DNA of 64,000 bases from positions 1 through 64,000 of the forward strand of contig NZ_JNYZ01000006.1 in assembly GCF_000717335.1 (NCBI RefSeq). The letters run 5' to 3'. A program made the translations under genes and the position numbers. The DNA is from Amycolatopsis jejuensis. GTDB lineage: Bacteria; Actinomycetota; Actinomycetes; Mycobacteriales; Pseudonocardiaceae. The notes under the pieces were generated by a model. That model had not been told where the DNA came from. It ran no database searches and saw only the letters and a program-made list of their open reading frames with translations. Position 1 is the first letter of the stretch. Each line of letters starts with the position of its first letter. Below, in pieces: positions 1-7,630 of the stretch.

Positions 1-2
1 GG

Positions 3-92
3 GAGATCCGCGATGACATCCATGAAGCCTTCCTCAGCATCGCCTGCAGCATCATCTGTTGGCGCAGACTCAAGAAATACTCAATCTGTTAG
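3..92 (+). mobile_element. C-terminal end of an IS5-family transposase, cut by the window edge
   Basis: The open frame from the left edge to a TAG at 90-92 reads as a DDE transposase tail, with HEAFLSIACSIICWRRL as its recognisable part. This matches the end of IS5-group transposases, where a run of the type 'ACSIICxRRL' closes the protein. Only about 29 residues are inside the window, so the catalytic residues and the left terminus cannot be seen. The element ends at or just after the stop codon, because LuxR-type coding sequence resumes within about ten bases. Assignment to IS5 rests on this short tail only. Confidence 0.6.
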
Positions 93-185
93 GACCTCTT
101 AACCCGAATCTACTCGAAGCTGGGCATCCGCTCGCGCACGGAACTGGCCGCCCTGCACTCACCCCCCGAAGACCCAAGTCCGTGA
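93..185 (+). pseudogene. 3' fragment of a LuxR-type regulator, interrupted by the IS element
   Basis: The frame reads LTRIYSKLGIRSRTELAAL and then a short tail to TGA at 183-185. This is the recognition helix and last helix of a LuxR/GerE DNA-binding domain, which normally sits at the C terminus. No start codon or first HTH helices precede it. In-frame sequence just upstream is the transposase tail with a stop at 90-92. I infer that an IS5-type element landed inside a LuxR gene and left this remnant. The 5' part would lie left of the window. Confidence 0.6.
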
Positions 186-234
186 AGGGAACCTTCACGG
201 AATCCAATTCCCTCATGGTTCCCTTCACGGACTT
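176..234. repeat. Nested inverted repeat (GTCCGTGAAGGGAACC type)
   Basis: An 18-bp perfect inverted repeat has arms at 176-193 and 217-234. A second, shorter one (CCGTGAAGG/CCTTCACGG, 180-188 and 192-200) shares the left arm, so two hairpins compete. It starts inside the last codons of the LuxR remnant. It may act as a terminator or be a dispersed genomic palindrome. Similar motifs are, from memory, common in Amycolatopsis intergenic DNA. Confidence 0.6.
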
Positions 235-312
235 CACCCCCACCGCAGCCGAGGCACCCACCCGGACCCGGGCAGCCAGACCCGGCCCTGCACCCCGATA
301 CGAAGCCAAAAC

Positions 313-369
313 ACGGTCTGAGGGGCTTGTCAAGGCATCTTTCCCGCCTTGACAAGCCCCTCAGACCGT
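313..369. terminator. Strong 24-bp hairpin, terminator for the converging gene
   Basis: Perfect 24-bp arms at 313-336 and 346-369 flank a 9-base loop. The hairpin ends three bases before the stop codon of the minus-strand gene at 372, so it is well placed to end that transcript and any read-through from the left. There is no clear U-tract, as is usual in high-GC actinobacteria. Confidence 0.75.
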
Positions 370-371
370 AG

Positions 372-1166
372 TCACAATTCCGGCTTCGGGGTGCCCCTAC
401 GCAATCCCACCCGATCCACCGGCACAACGTCGAACCGGATCGAAGTCATCCCATCACCGGCCACCGCACCACCGGGAAACTCCCGCACCACCATCCCCCC
501 GGCCTTCAACAACGGAACCGTATTGGCCAAGTCCCGCGCGGTGACCCCCAAGCGAATCCCACTGACGTCACGCATCAGATGATCCCGATAACCATCAGGC
601 AGATACCGATCCCGGCTCACATCCCCGGGATAACGAGCCGGACCGGTATTACTCCGCGGATCGGCAAAGTATTCCGCCCGATACTCCATCCCCCAAGCCC
701 CGAACGTATCGTACTGATCAGTGGTGAAAACGGCATCGAACCACGGCACCGGCACTCCATCACCGAAATCCCGCGTCTGCTGGAACTCCACCGGATCAGT
801 CAACCGCCCGATCACCGTACGCAACTGCCCGGCCTGTTCAGGCGAGACTCCCAGGCCCGCCGAACCGAGATTCCCGTCCTTCCCCGGCACATCACCGACC
901 CCGAACAGCTCCAGATAGGTCTCCCGCCCCATCAGATACCGCCCGGTCCACTTCTCCCCGCCGGCACCCGTAGTGGTCCGGACCTGAAAGTTGGCAAACT
1001 CCCGGAGATACCCCGAATGCTCGATCGCGTCAGCAGTTTCCCGGTCGAGAACCCCGTAGGAATGGTTGTAATGCAGCAACACCGACGGACTGGCCTGCGC
1101 CGACCCGGTCCCGGCAGTCAGGAAAACCAGCGCCAGCACCAAGATCGTTCTTCGTAATATCGACAT
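372..1166 (-). CDS. Secreted DUF5829-like protein
   Basis: The 264-residue product starts with a clear signal peptide (MSILRRTILVLALVFLTAG, cleavage probably after the AQA near residue 24), so it is probably exported. The mature part contains the phrases LLHYNHSYGVLDRETADAI, GRYLMGRETYLELFG and WGMEYRAEYF. I associate this pattern with the uncharacterised family DUF5829, though this is recall and not a search. The in-frame reading extends 43 codons further upstream, but the signal peptide places the real start at 1166. It lies 65 bp downstream of the LysR gene on the same strand and ends at a strong hairpin. The function is unknown. Confidence 0.7.
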   Translation of the reverse strand: MSILRRTILVLALVFLTAGTGSAQASPSVLLHYNHSYGVLDRETADAIEHSGYLREFANFQVRTTTGAGGEKWTGRYLMGRETYLELFGVGDVPGKDGNLGSAGLGVSPEQAGQLRTVIGRLTDPVEFQQTRDFGDGVPVPWFDAVFTTDQYDTFGAWGMEYRAEYFADPRSNTGPARYPGDVSRDRYLPDGYRDHLMRDVSGIRLGVTARDLANTVPLLKAGGMVVREFPGGAVAGDGMTSIRFDVVPVDRVGLRRGTPKPEL

Positions 1167-1231
1167 GTCGCGAGACAGTAAAGCCACCCGACGACGGCGG
1201 TGGCGTTTTCGCCGAAGTGAACCGCAACGGA

Positions 1232-2092
1232 CTAGACCAGTGCCGCCATCACAGTGGCGACGATCCGGCGGGTCTGCATCTGCCGCACCGCCCACGTCCG
1301 CAACGGCACACTCGGCTCCACCAGCTCACTCCACTCCCACCCCGGCAGCAACCGCTCCGCACTGGCCCGGCTCAACAGCACCGCATCAGCATCCACGGCC
1401 TCCGCACAAGCCACCGCATTCTCACTGAACCGCGCAAACCGCCACTGCGGCGCGACCCCGAGGTCATGCGCGGCAGTGATCATCCGATCATGCCCGGCCG
1501 GAACCTGATCGCGCGCATGGGCCAGCACCCGCACGTCGTCGAGATCGCGCAGCGGGCACCGAGCACGACCGGACAACGAATGCCCAGGCCGGACCGCAAC
1601 CCCGAACGGGTGCTCGAACAACAACCGCCCATGCACCGTCGACGGCGGATCCTGATGGATCAGCCCGATGTCGATGCTGCCTTCCCCGAGCATCCGCAGC
1701 TGCTCCGTACTGTTGGCGTCCAGCAGCGACAACGCCGCATCCGGAACCCGCCGCCGAATCGAACGCACCACCCCCAGCAGCCAGTCCTGCGGAATCCCCG
1801 GCGGCAACGCGATCTCCACCTGCTCCTTCACCGGAGCAGCCGACCGCGCCGCCTCCCGGGTCGCGTCGGCGAGCCGTAATAACTGCCGGGCATGCTCATA
1901 CAACGCCCGGCCCGCCGCGGTCGCCTGGACACCGCTGGGTACCCGCTCGAACAGCGCCGTCCCGACCTCCCGTTCCAGCACGTGGATCTGCCTGGTCAGC
2001 GCAGGCTGAGAGATCAGCAGCGACCCCGCGGCCCGGCTGATCGACCCCTCGCTGAACACGGCCGTGAAGTACCGCAACTGACGCAGCTCCAT
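1232..2092 (-). CDS. LysR-family transcriptional regulator
   Basis: The 286-residue protein has the N-terminal LysR winged helix: MELRQLRYFTAVFSEGSISR, then AAGSLLISQPALTRQIHVLE over residues 1-60. A periplasmic-binding-type effector domain follows from about residue 90. It is divergent from the DUF488 gene at 2155, with a 62-bp gap holding the short symmetrical stretch GAGTTATACCTC, a possible binding site. The downstream secreted protein or the divergent DUF488 gene are the likely targets. The effector cannot be read from the sequence. Confidence 0.9.
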   Translation of the reverse strand: MELRQLRYFTAVFSEGSISRAAGSLLISQPALTRQIHVLEREVGTALFERVPSGVQATAAGRALYEHARQLLRLADATREAARSAAPVKEQVEIALPPGIPQDWLLGVVRSIRRRVPDAALSLLDANSTEQLRMLGEGSIDIGLIHQDPPSTVHGRLLFEHPFGVAVRPGHSLSGRARCPLRDLDDVRVLAHARDQVPAGHDRMITAAHDLGVAPQWRFARFSENAVACAEAVDADAVLLSRASAERLLPGWEWSELVEPSVPLRTWAVRQMQTRRIVATVMAALV

Positions 2093-2154
2093 ACCTTCGA
2101 GTTATACCTCAGGCCGCGTTTGCACCGGCGCACCGGACCGCGCAGGGTGGAGAC

Positions 2155-2517
2155 ATGAGTGCACCGCGGGTCCAAGTACGCCGGGTCTACGACCCACCGG
2201 AGCCGGACGACGGGAGGCGCGTGCTGGTGGACCGGCTGTGGCCGCGTGGGCTCAGCAAAGACCGCGCGCACCTCGACGACTGGTACAAGCAGGTCTCGCC
2301 GTCCACCGAACTGCGCAAGTGGTACGCGCACGACCCGGACCGCTACGAGGAGTTCGCTCGCCGTTACCGGAAGGAACTCGAGGACACCGACCGCGCGGAA
2401 GCCCTCGCCGGGTTGCGGGCGTTCGCCGCGGAAGGTCCGCTCTGCCTGCTCACGGCGACGAAACGCAGTGACATCAGCGAGGCGGCCGTGCTGGCCGACC
2501 TGCTGCGCGGCAGCTAA
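2155..2517 (+). CDS. DUF488 family protein (YeaO-like)
   Basis: A 120-residue protein with the hallmark opening RVYDPPEPDDGRRVLVDRLW followed by PRGLSK, and the late motif LLTATK. DUF488 proteins of this size are widespread small cytoplasmic proteins with no firmly assigned activity. The start ATG at 2155 follows GGTGGAG. Its last four bases overlap the stop of the convergent VanZ-like gene, so the two genes end tail to tail without a terminator between them. Confidence 0.88.
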   Translation: MSAPRVQVRRVYDPPEPDDGRRVLVDRLWPRGLSKDRAHLDDWYKQVSPSTELRKWYAHDPDRYEEFARRYRKELEDTDRAEALAGLRAFAAEGPLCLLTATKRSDISEAAVLADLLRGS

Positions 2518-3017
2518 CGCCGCCGGAGGACCAGGTATCCCACCAGCACTCCGGCGAGTGCGCCGAGCGTGTTGGTGATCAGGTCCGACACGCTGCACAT
2601 CCGCCCCGGCAGCTGTGACTGCACGGCCTCGATCACCGGCGCCAGCACGAGCGCGACCACTGCCGACGCGACGATTCGCCGGGTCGTCACGGTGATGGCG
2701 GTGGTGAGCGGGAACAGCAGGAGCAGGTTGAGCGCGTTGCCCGCGAGGCCGCCGCCGGTGTGGAATGCCGTGTGCAGCAGGTCGGAGAACGTGTCCGGCA
2801 GGCAGGCGCGCAGCCCGCCGGGGGCTTCGGGGCCGTCCGGGGTGAGGGTGAGCGACAGGGTCGCGCACGCCAGCAAGAGCGTGGTGAGCACGAGCCCGGC
2901 CGGGCGTCCGGTGCGGCGGGCGAGCGGGCGGGCCACGAGCAGGCTCACGAGGACACCGGCGCCGAGAGCGAAGAGGGTCCACCCGGACATCGGGACGTGC
3001 GCGCCGAACACCCGCAT
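2514..3017 (-). CDS. VanZ-like membrane protein
   Basis: The 167-residue product has about four hydrophobic segments. The conserved C-terminal stretch has EAVQSQLPGRMCSVSDLITN followed by TLGALAG, the signature of the VanZ-like family (a helix with 'E..Q..l..R..d..D...N..G...G'). The start at 3017 follows GAGGAG in the mRNA sense. A longer in-frame reading upstream has no membrane signal. Members of the family are linked to glycopeptide tolerance in some Gram-positives, but most are uncharacterised. No resistance role is claimed here. Confidence 0.8.
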   Translation of the reverse strand: MRVFGAHVPMSGWTLFALGAGVLVSLLVARPLARRTGRPAGLVLTTLLLACATLSLTLTPDGPEAPGGLRACLPDTFSDLLHTAFHTGGGLAGNALNLLLLFPLTTAITVTTRRIVASAVVALVLAPVIEAVQSQLPGRMCSVSDLITNTLGALAGVLVGYLVLRRR

Positions 3018-3048
3018 CTGTGCTCCTCGGCGGTTGGTGCGCCCGAGT

Positions 3049-4590
3049 TTATCCGGTTCGCCGCAACCGCCGGACGATGCCGCGGACCAGCAGCGGCACG
3101 CAGATCGCCGCGAACAGCACCAAAGCCGCCCAGGCGCCGAAACCACCGAAGCCACTGCCTTCGTACGCCGCAGGTTCGGCATTGCGCCAATCGCGCGACC
3201 CGCCGTTGGCCTCCGAAGCATCCGCCGAGGTCGACGACGCATCGGGACCCGTCGAAGCCTGCGCGCTGTTCGACGTTTTCGGCCCGTCCGTGCCTGCCTT
3301 CGGACCACCACCGGTGCCGCCGTGGGTCAGCGCGTCGACCCCGCCCATCGCGACGAACGGGTCCTGCGGCGCCGCCGCACCCGCGCCGAGGCTGCCGCTG
3401 AACGTCGGGTTGCCGCAGTTCCCGGCATTCAGCTGCTTGGCCGGTTTCCCGGTGAGCCGCGCGTTCGCGTTCATCATTTCCTGGGAAAGGTTCGGCGGCA
3501 GCGGGGAATAACCGACGCGTGCCATGTTGATCTGGCCATCGCACGCGACGTGTTCGATGAACGCGGCCATCGTCTCCGTTTTGGCGCCGTCAGGATAGCC
3601 GCCTTTACAGGTGTCGCGGCCGGACGCGCAGGGGGTCATCAGGTACGAGTACGCCGAGACCGGGTACGTGAGCGGGTCCGGATTGGAGTACACGCCGGAC
3701 AGTTCCTGGCTCAGGTCCGGCCGCAGATTCGCTTTCGTGAGCGCGGCCGCGATGTTGGCCGCATACGGCAGAGTGTATTTACCTGCTTGGTTTTCCACCC
3801 ATGCCGTGGGTGCGTTGTACTTCTTGGCATACCCGAATTCGTCGTACCCGATGGAAAACGGGACGCTGCCGTTGGCGAGCGTTTGCGCGATCTGGTCGGA
3901 ATCGGCGAACAGGCGGTAGAAATCGGCGTCCGGACCGGTGGTCGGCAGCTGGATCGGCCGTACCCCCGACGGCAGCGGGCCGACCCCCTTGTCGGCGTTG
4001 CGGCCCACGAACGCGCCGTACGGGCCGGGCGCGACGTGCGCCACGAAGTCGTAGAACAACGCCGTGGTACCGGACTGGCCGCTGCGCCCGATGAGCGTGA
4101 TCGGCTGGTCCGGCAAGGCGAACCCGCCGTTGGTGGCGGTGATCGCCGGATCGTTCCAGCGGGTGATCTCACGCGCGAAGATGCGCGCGATGGTGTCCCG
4201 CTTGAGGTGCAGGGAATCGACGCGGCGGCCGGCGGCGTCGGTGACGTTGTACATCACCGCGACCGCACCCGCGACGTCCGGCACGTACTGGTACCCGCGC
4301 TGGTTCGCGCTGAGCCCGCCGCCGCCCGCGGCCTGCAGCGAGCTGACCTCGGCCTCGGTACCGGCGAAGTCGACCGTCCGGTCGCCGTACTGGTTCACCC
4401 CGGCCGGCGAACCGAGAGCGCTGTAGTTGACCGGGATTCCGCGCGAGTTCGCGCCGTTCTGCCAGTCGCTCATCGCGAGCCCGACGTAGGTGGACCCGGA
4501 CCCGTTCACCTGGGTGAATGCGTCCGCCGGCGCGGCGAACAGGGCCTGGGCGGCCAGGAGCAGGACCACGCAGGTCAGCGTGCGGTACAT
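3049..4590 (-). CDS. PstS-like substrate-binding protein with C-terminal membrane anchor
   Basis: The 513-residue protein has a signal peptide (MYRTLTCVVLLLAAQALFAA) and a type-II periplasmic-binding domain. PstS-type phrases include VNGSGSTYVGLAMSDWQ, VDFAGTEAE, ITLIGRSGQSGTTALFYDFV and the late VGYSPLPPNL. An Ala/Ser/Gly-rich linker (about 400-475) leads to one transmembrane helix and a basic tail (RGIVRRLRRTG). So it is anchored at the membrane from its C terminus, not by a lipobox. It is the last gene of the pstC-pstA-pstB-pstS array, 16 bp behind pstB; pstS is usually first. Phosphate as ligand is likely but not proven. Confidence 0.85.
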   Translation of the reverse strand: MYRTLTCVVLLLAAQALFAAPADAFTQVNGSGSTYVGLAMSDWQNGANSRGIPVNYSALGSPAGVNQYGDRTVDFAGTEAEVSSLQAAGGGGLSANQRGYQYVPDVAGAVAVMYNVTDAAGRRVDSLHLKRDTIARIFAREITRWNDPAITATNGGFALPDQPITLIGRSGQSGTTALFYDFVAHVAPGPYGAFVGRNADKGVGPLPSGVRPIQLPTTGPDADFYRLFADSDQIAQTLANGSVPFSIGYDEFGYAKKYNAPTAWVENQAGKYTLPYAANIAAALTKANLRPDLSQELSGVYSNPDPLTYPVSAYSYLMTPCASGRDTCKGGYPDGAKTETMAAFIEHVACDGQINMARVGYSPLPPNLSQEMMNANARLTGKPAKQLNAGNCGNPTFSGSLGAGAAAPQDPFVAMGGVDALTHGGTGGGPKAGTDGPKTSNSAQASTGPDASSTSADASEANGGSRDWRNAEPAAYEGSGFGGFGAWAALVLFAAICVPLLVRGIVRRLRRTG

Positions 4591-4606
4591 CAGGAAGTTC
4601 CCCCGG

Positions 4607-5434
4607 TCAGCCGAAACGGCCGTGGACGTAGTCGTGGGTGCGGCTGTCGACGGGATCGCCGAAGATCTGCTCGGTCGTCCCGTGCTCGACGATCCGGCCC
4701 GGTTCGTTCTCCCCGGCGAGGAAGAACGCGCAGTGGTGCGAAACCCGTTGTGCCTGCTGCATGTTGTGCGTGACGATCACGACGGTGACCTCGTCGGAGA
4801 TCTCCACGATCGTCTGCTCGATCCGGCGCGTGGACGTCGGGTCCAGTGCCGAGCACGGCTCGTCCATGAGGAGTACATTCGGTTGCACCGCAAGGGATCG
4901 TGCGATGCAGAGCCGCTGCTGCTGGCCGCCGGACAGCGCGCCGCCGGGCGAGTGCAGCCGGTCGCGCACTTCCCGCCACAAACCGGCGCGTTCGAGGCTT
5001 TGCTCGACCAGCGCGTCCTTGTCGGCGCAGCGGACCCCGGCGAGCTTGAGCCCGGCGAGCACGTTGTCGCGGATGGACATCGCCGGGAACGGGTTGGGTT
5101 TCTGGAACACCATCCCGATCCGCAGCCGGGCCTGCTGCGCGCGGGTGCCCTCGGCGTAGATGTCGTCCCCGTCCAGCAGCACCTCACCGGCGAGGCTCGC
5201 GGACGCGACCAGCTCGTGCATCCGGTTGAGGATGCGCAGGAAGGTCGACTTGCCGCAGCCGGACGGGCCGATCAGCGCGGTGACCTCGTTGGCGGGCATC
5301 GCGAGGGTGACGTCTTCCAGTACCAGCCGGTCGCCGAACCAAGCATGCACCCCGCGGGCCTCCAGCGCGGCCGCACCCGGCGGCGGGCCGCCGAGCACCC
5401 GGACGGGTTCGCGTGCTTCGAGTGTTTCGGTCAC
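4607..5434 (-). CDS. pstB: Phosphate ABC transporter ATP-binding protein
   Basis: The 275-residue ATPase has Walker [10 protein letters not shown], signature [15 protein letters not shown], Walker [16 protein letters not shown] and the H-loop [14 protein letters not shown]. The PstB-type features [18 protein letters not shown] and the CSALDPTST run are clear. It powers import through PstA and PstC at the inner face of the membrane. The GTG start at 5434 overlaps the pstA stop (GTGA), so translation is coupled. A longer in-frame reading upstream is inside pstA and not real. The Cys in [10 protein letters not shown] is the usual PstB variant. Confidence 0.93.
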   Translation of the reverse strand: MTETLEAREPVRVLGGPPPGAAALEARGVHAWFGDRLVLEDVTLAMPANEVTALIGPSGCGKSTFLRILNRMHELVASASLAGEVLLDGDDIYAEGTRAQQARLRIGMVFQKPNPFPAMSIRDNVLAGLKLAGVRCADKDALVEQSLERAGLWREVRDRLHSPGGALSGGQQQRLCIARSLAVQPNVLLMDEPCSALDPTSTRRIEQTIVEISDEVTVVIVTHNMQQAQRVSHHCAFFLAGENEPGRIVEHGTTEQIFGDPVDSRTHDYVHGRFG

Positions 5435-6540
5435 CGGGTACTCCTGGGTTTCGGGCGGCGCGACCAGCGTTTGCGGCCGATCAGCCGGGTCAGGGCGAAG
5501 AGCGCGAAGATGAGCAGGATCAGCACCAGCGCGCCGATGTACCCGCGTTCCTGCGCCGAGGCGAGCGGTTCCTTGATGTAGCGGTAGACGAAGCGGGGCA
5601 GGCTTTCCTGCGGATCGCCGAACGGGTTGTAGTTCATCGACAGCGAGCCGAAAGACGTGAACAGCAGTGGCGCGGTTTCGCCGACCACCCGCGCGATGCC
5701 GAGGATGATCGCGGTACTCACGCCGGTCCGGGCGGTCGGCAGCACCACCGACCACACCGTGCGGGCGCGGCTGGCGCCGAGGGCCAGCGACGCCTCACGG
5801 AGACCGTCGGGGACCAGGCGGAGCACGACGTCGACGGTGCGGGTGACCGTGGGGAGCATGATCATCGTGAGCGCGAGCGTCGCCATGAAACCCGAGAAGC
5901 CGGACTGTACCGGCGGCAGGATCAGCGCCGCGTACACGAACAGACCGGCGACCACTGAGGGCAGGCCGCTCATCGCGTCGACGAAAATCCGCACCGGACG
6001 GCGGAAGCGTGACCTGGTTTCGTTGAGGAACACCGCGGTGAGCACGCCGAGCGGGACCACGAAGACGAGCGCGAGTGCGGTCTGTTCCAGCGTGCCGACG
6101 ATCGCGTGGAGGCCACCGGTCGCGGTCGCCGGATCGGTGGGCGCGACCGCGGACATGTCGTGGCCGAAGAACGCCAGGCGCAGGCTCGGGACCCCTTTGG
6201 TGACGATGTAGCCGAGCAGGAACAGCAGCGGGACCAGCAGCCCGGCCGCGCCGCTGACCACGATCGCGGACACCAGCCGGTCGGTTGCGGCGAGCTTGCC
6301 GACGCGGTCGCGGGTGACGAGGTAGAGCATGCCGAGATACAGCAGGTAGGCGACGACGAGGTCGGCGAGCCAGCCCGGTGACGTCAGCAGCTGGTGCATC
6401 ACGAACCAGGTCAGCAAGGTGGCCGACGCGGCGCAGCCGAGGGCGACCAGGCGGTCCTGCGGGGTGGTCGCGGAGGTGCGGCGGCGGACCGGGATCGGCC
6501 GGGCTTCCTCGACGGCTGGCTCTTCGACGGTGGCGGTCAC
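5431..6540 (-). CDS. pstA: Phosphate ABC transporter permease PstA
   Basis: The 369-residue protein has six core membrane helices of the binding-protein-dependent permease fold, with the coupling EAA-type loop [19 protein letters not shown] and the later [18 protein letters not shown] typical of PstA. The N-terminal extension (about 100 residues) adds two more hydrophobic segments, so it is longer than the usual PstA of around 280-300. The GTG start at 6540 overlaps the pstC stop. It should pair with PstC to form the channel. Confidence 0.9.
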   Translation of the reverse strand: MTATVEEPAVEEARPIPVRRRTSATTPQDRLVALGCAASATLLTWFVMHQLLTSPGWLADLVVAYLLYLGMLYLVTRDRVGKLAATDRLVSAIVVSGAAGLLVPLLFLLGYIVTKGVPSLRLAFFGHDMSAVAPTDPATATGGLHAIVGTLEQTALALVFVVPLGVLTAVFLNETRSRFRRPVRIFVDAMSGLPSVVAGLFVYAALILPPVQSGFSGFMATLALTMIMLPTVTRTVDVVLRLVPDGLREASLALGASRARTVWSVVLPTARTGVSTAIILGIARVVGETAPLLFTSFGSLSMNYNPFGDPQESLPRFVYRYIKEPLASAQERGYIGALVLILLIFALFALTRLIGRKRWSRRPKPRSTR

Positions 6541-7496
6541 GCGTCGACCCCCGCTCCGGAGCGGCTGCGGGAGATGATCACCGACGCGGTGAAGTTCGTC
6601 GCGAGGGTGAAGGCGAAGAGCACCAGCCCGGCGGCCATCAGCCCGTTCAGCCCGAGCCCGGACATCCCGGCGTTGTTGGCGATGAACCCGGAGATCGTCG
6701 CGCCGCCGAACTCGAGCAGATGCGTGGTCAGCTGCGGAACCTGGGGCAGCAGAAGCGAAACCGCGATGGTCTCGCCGAGGGCGCGGCCGAGGCCGAGCAT
6801 CGAGCCGCCGATGATCCCGCCGCGGCCGAACGGCAGCACGACGGTGCGGACCATGCCCCACCGCGTGCTGCCGAGGGCGAGCGCGGCTTCCTTTTCGCCC
6901 GGCGGAGTTTGCGTGAAAACCTCGCGGATCACCGACGTCGTGATCGGGATGACCATCAGCGACACGACGAGCCCCGCGACGAACATCGAGTTGAACAGCA
7001 CCGCGCCCGGTTTCGTGGCGAACAGCGGGAACCAGCCGAGGTTGGTCGTCATCCATTCCGACAGCGGCGTGATGAACGGGCGCAGGAAGCTGAAGCCCCA
7101 CAGGCCGTACAGCAGGCTGGGAATGGCGGCGAGCAGGTCGACCAGTCCGGTGAGGAAACCGCGGGTGCGCGGGCTCGCGTAGTCGCTGATGAAGAGCGCG
7201 GCCAGCACCGAAAGCGGAACCGCGAACGCCACGGCGATCAGCGCGACGACCACCGTGCCGTAAAGCAGGCCGAGCACGCCGAGCTGCCCGGACGCCGCGT
7301 CGAACCCGATGGTGCTGAAGAACCCGAAGCCACTCGCTTCGAAGGCCGGCACCGAGCGGTAGATCAGGAAGAACCCGATCACGATCAGCAGGGCGAGCAC
7401 CGAGAGCCCGGCTCCGCTCGTCACGCGGGAGAACAGGCGGTCGGCGCGGGACGGGAGGTCGGCGATGGTCAGCGGGCCTGGCGGAGCAGCAGTCAC
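6537..7496 (-). CDS. pstC: Phosphate ABC transporter permease PstC
   Basis: The 319-residue permease has about six transmembrane helices, the EAA loop PGEKEAALALGSTRWGMVRT and the PstC-type stretch GLGRALGETIAVSLLL. It opens the four-gene transporter array. The GTG start at 7496 is preceded by a 134-bp gap shared with the divergent surface-protein gene at 7631. The gap carries a motif (7549-7569) repeated upstream of the third PstS-like gene. Regulation by phosphate limitation is plausible from the gene family. Confidence 0.9.
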   Translation of the reverse strand: MTAAPPGPLTIADLPSRADRLFSRVTSGAGLSVLALLIVIGFFLIYRSVPAFEASGFGFFSTIGFDAASGQLGVLGLLYGTVVVALIAVAFAVPLSVLAALFISDYASPRTRGFLTGLVDLLAAIPSLLYGLWGFSFLRPFITPLSEWMTTNLGWFPLFATKPGAVLFNSMFVAGLVVSLMVIPITTSVIREVFTQTPPGEKEAALALGSTRWGMVRTVVLPFGRGGIIGGSMLGLGRALGETIAVSLLLPQVPQLTTHLLEFGGATISGFIANNAGMSGLGLNGLMAAGLVLFAFTLATNFTASVIISRSRSGAGVDA

Positions 7497-7548
7497 GGCA
7501 GCGAGTATTCCGAGCCGGGCGCCGGGAAAGTTGACCTGACAGCGAAGG

Positions 7549-7569
7549 CCCGACGGCGCGTACGTGAAT
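7549..7569 (-). promoter_or_regulatory. Shared 21-bp motif, candidate operator (copy 1)
   Basis: On the minus strand this reads ATTCACGTACGCGCC and then GTCGGG, ending 53 bp before the pstC start. The copy at 12165-12185 matches at 20 of 21 positions and lies upstream of the third PstS-like gene. The ATTCACG part resembles one half of an actinobacterial PHO box (GTTCACC), but no second PHO repeat is obvious. Inference: a common regulator or promoter element. Confidence 0.5.
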
Positions 7570-7630
7570 CGCCACCCGCGTTCTGTTCCCTTTTGTTGAC
7601 GGGACAGGCGAGGGTGGAGAGGTTGAGACC

